Source: CAJWBT01 sp964401855 (GTDB taxonomy: Bacteria > Chloroflexota > Dehalococcoidia > Lucifugimonadales > UBA3495). Taken from it: a stretch of DNA of 21,686 bases. Shown here piece after piece: positions 20,640-21,686 of the stretch. The position numbers and the translations under genes were made by a program. The notes under the pieces were generated by a model. It ran no database searches. It was not told the origin of the DNA and saw only the letters and a list, made by a program, of their open reading frames with translations. How positions within the stretch are numbered: the first letter of the stretch is position 1; the number at the start of each line of letters is the position of its first letter. The stretch is taken from NCBI GenBank assembly GCA_964401855.1, contig CAYOAF010000045.1, positions 1-21,686 on the forward strand. Reading direction: 5' to 3'.

Positions 20640-21686
20640 ATGAGCGACTTCGACGAGATGGCATTGGTCCTGATAATCCTCGTGCCTATGCTCGGGGCCG
20701 TCTTGACTATGTTCATGCCCACCGCCCCGCCCAAGGAAGTGTGGCGCTTCGCGGTCTTCGTCGCCTTCCTGTCGCTGGTGCTGTCCCTGGTCATCTTTGC
20801 CCGCTACGACTATGGGATAGGCGGTTTCCAGTTCGAGCGTACCTTCGAGTGGCTGGACGCGCCGCTCAACATCGACTTTGCCCTAGGCATCGACGGTATC
20901 TCCGCGCCCCTGATTCTGCTGAACGGTATCGTCCTGTTCGGTGGGGTGCTCATCTCCCAGAACATCAGCCACCGGCCCCGCGACTTTTTCGTTCTATTGC
21001 TGGCCTTGAGCGCGGGTGTGTACGGGATGTTCGCGGTGCAGGACCTGTTCTTCCTGTTCTTCTTCTACGAACTGGCGGTCCTGCCCATGTACTTGCTGAT
21101 CGGCGTCTGGGGCAGCAGCACCGACTTCGGCACCTTCCTCCGCACCAAAGAGTACGGGGCAATGAAGCTTTTCCTGTACCTGGTCGCCGGCAGCGTGCTG
21201 GTCTGGATCGGGATACTGGCGGTTTACGTGGAGGCGGGAGAAGCCGGTAAACCGACCTTTTCTATATCGACCCTGGGCGCACTGGCCGAGGACGGTCTGC
21301 TCAGCGACGATTTCCAGAATTGGGTGTTTCCCCTGTTCATGGTCGGCTTCGGCGTGCTGGCCGGGTTGTGGCCGTTCCACACCTGGTCCCCCGACGGCCA
21401 CGTTGCCGCTCCCACGGCGGTGAGCATGCTGCATGCCGGGGTCCTGATGAAGCTGGGGGCCTACGGCATCATCCGAGTGGGCATGGTCATGCTGCCGGAA
21501 GGCGCTGAGAACTGGATGCCGGTGCTGATTACCCTGGGGACCGTCAACGTGCTCTACGGCGCCGTCTCCGCCATGTCTCAAACCGACCTGAAGTACGTGA
21601 TCGGCTATTCCAGCGTCAGCCACATGGGATACGTGTTGATGGGCGTCGCCACGCTGGACCGGATCGGGGTGGGCGGCGCCGTCTTG
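20640..21686 (+). CDS. nuoM: NADH-quinone oxidoreductase subunit M, N-terminal part (runs off window end)
   Basis: Open for 349 codons from the ATG at 20640 to the last base; about 150 residues are missing. It is an antiporter-like proton-pumping subunit. E144 in FFYELAVLPMYLL matches the essential E144 of E. coli. PFHTWSPDGHVAAPTAVSML and HAGVLMKLGAYG (K271, matching K265) are typical. At the position of the essential TM7 lysine (K234) stands Leu240 (GFGVLAGLWPFH); see findings. TDLKYVIGYSSVSHMGYVL confirms the family. CAGGGA lies directly before the ATG, a short spacing. nuoN probably follows outside the window. Confidence 0.95.
   Translation, partial: MSDFDEMALVLIILVPMLGAVLTMFMPTAPPKEVWRFAVFVAFLSLVLSLVIFARYDYGIGGFQFERTFEWLDAPLNIDFALGIDGISAPLILLNGIVLFGGVLISQNISHRPRDFFVLLLALSAGVYGMFAVQDLFFLFFFYELAVLPMYLLIGVWGSSTDFGTFLRTKEYGAMKLFLYLVAGSVLVWIGILAVYVEAGEAGKPTFSISTLGALAEDGLLSDDFQNWVFPLFMVGFGVLAGLWPFHTWSPDGHVAAPTAVSMLHAGVLMKLGAYGIIRVGMVMLPEGAENWMPVLITLGTVNVLYGAVSAMSQTDLKYVIGYSSVSHMGYVLMGVATLDRIGVGGAVL

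Overview
The window is GC-rich bacterial chromosome with no rRNA, tRNA, CRISPR array or recognisable transposase gene. The gene content suggests a heterotrophic member of the Chloroflexota (SAR202 / Dehalococcoidia-like). The pointers are a complex I operon with no nuoEFG between nuoD and nuoH, several crotonase and hotdog acyl-CoA enzymes, and a tiny CxCxxC protein. This placement is an inference from gene style, not a measurement.

Left part (1-8.9 kb). Two minus-strand genes open the window: the N-terminal part of a DnaQ/DinG-type exonuclease-helicase, cut by the window edge, and a PHP-domain phosphoesterase. A divergent intergenic region with a good sigma-70-type promoter on each strand separates them from a plus-strand pair of MaoC-like hotdog proteins. 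A 13-bp inverted repeat lies in the convergent gap that follows. Then comes a minus-strand run: amidohydrolase, trmD, a 4-hydroxybenzoyl-CoA thioesterase-family hotdog protein, two tandem crotonase paralogues about 86% identical, and an MBL-fold hydrolase. Several gaps in this part carry a degenerate heptamer tandem repeat (NNGCTGA), twice overlapping a stop codon.

Middle part (9.1-12.5 kb). Plus-strand genes encode a TolB-like beta-propeller lipoprotein, a flavin reductase-like FMN-binding protein, and a fusion of a CinA/PncC-like domain to an NMNAT-like nucleotidyltransferase domain, probably concerned with pyridine nucleotides. The gap before the flavin reductase gene holds REP-like and short tandem repeats.

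Right part (12.5 kb to end). A near-consensus promoter drives a respiratory complex I operon: nuoA, B, C, a HicB-like small gene, D, H, I, a 55-codon Cys-rich small gene, J, K, L and M (cut by the window end). The peripheral arm genes B, C, D and I carry the expected cluster and quinone residues, and the membrane genes A, H, J, K, L and M follow in the usual order. With no NADH-oxidising module in the cluster, electrons may come from another donor, or nuoEFG may lie elsewhere. NuoM appears to have lost the conserved TM7 lysine while keeping its other key charges. The two small embedded genes and this substitution are the most promising leads in the window.
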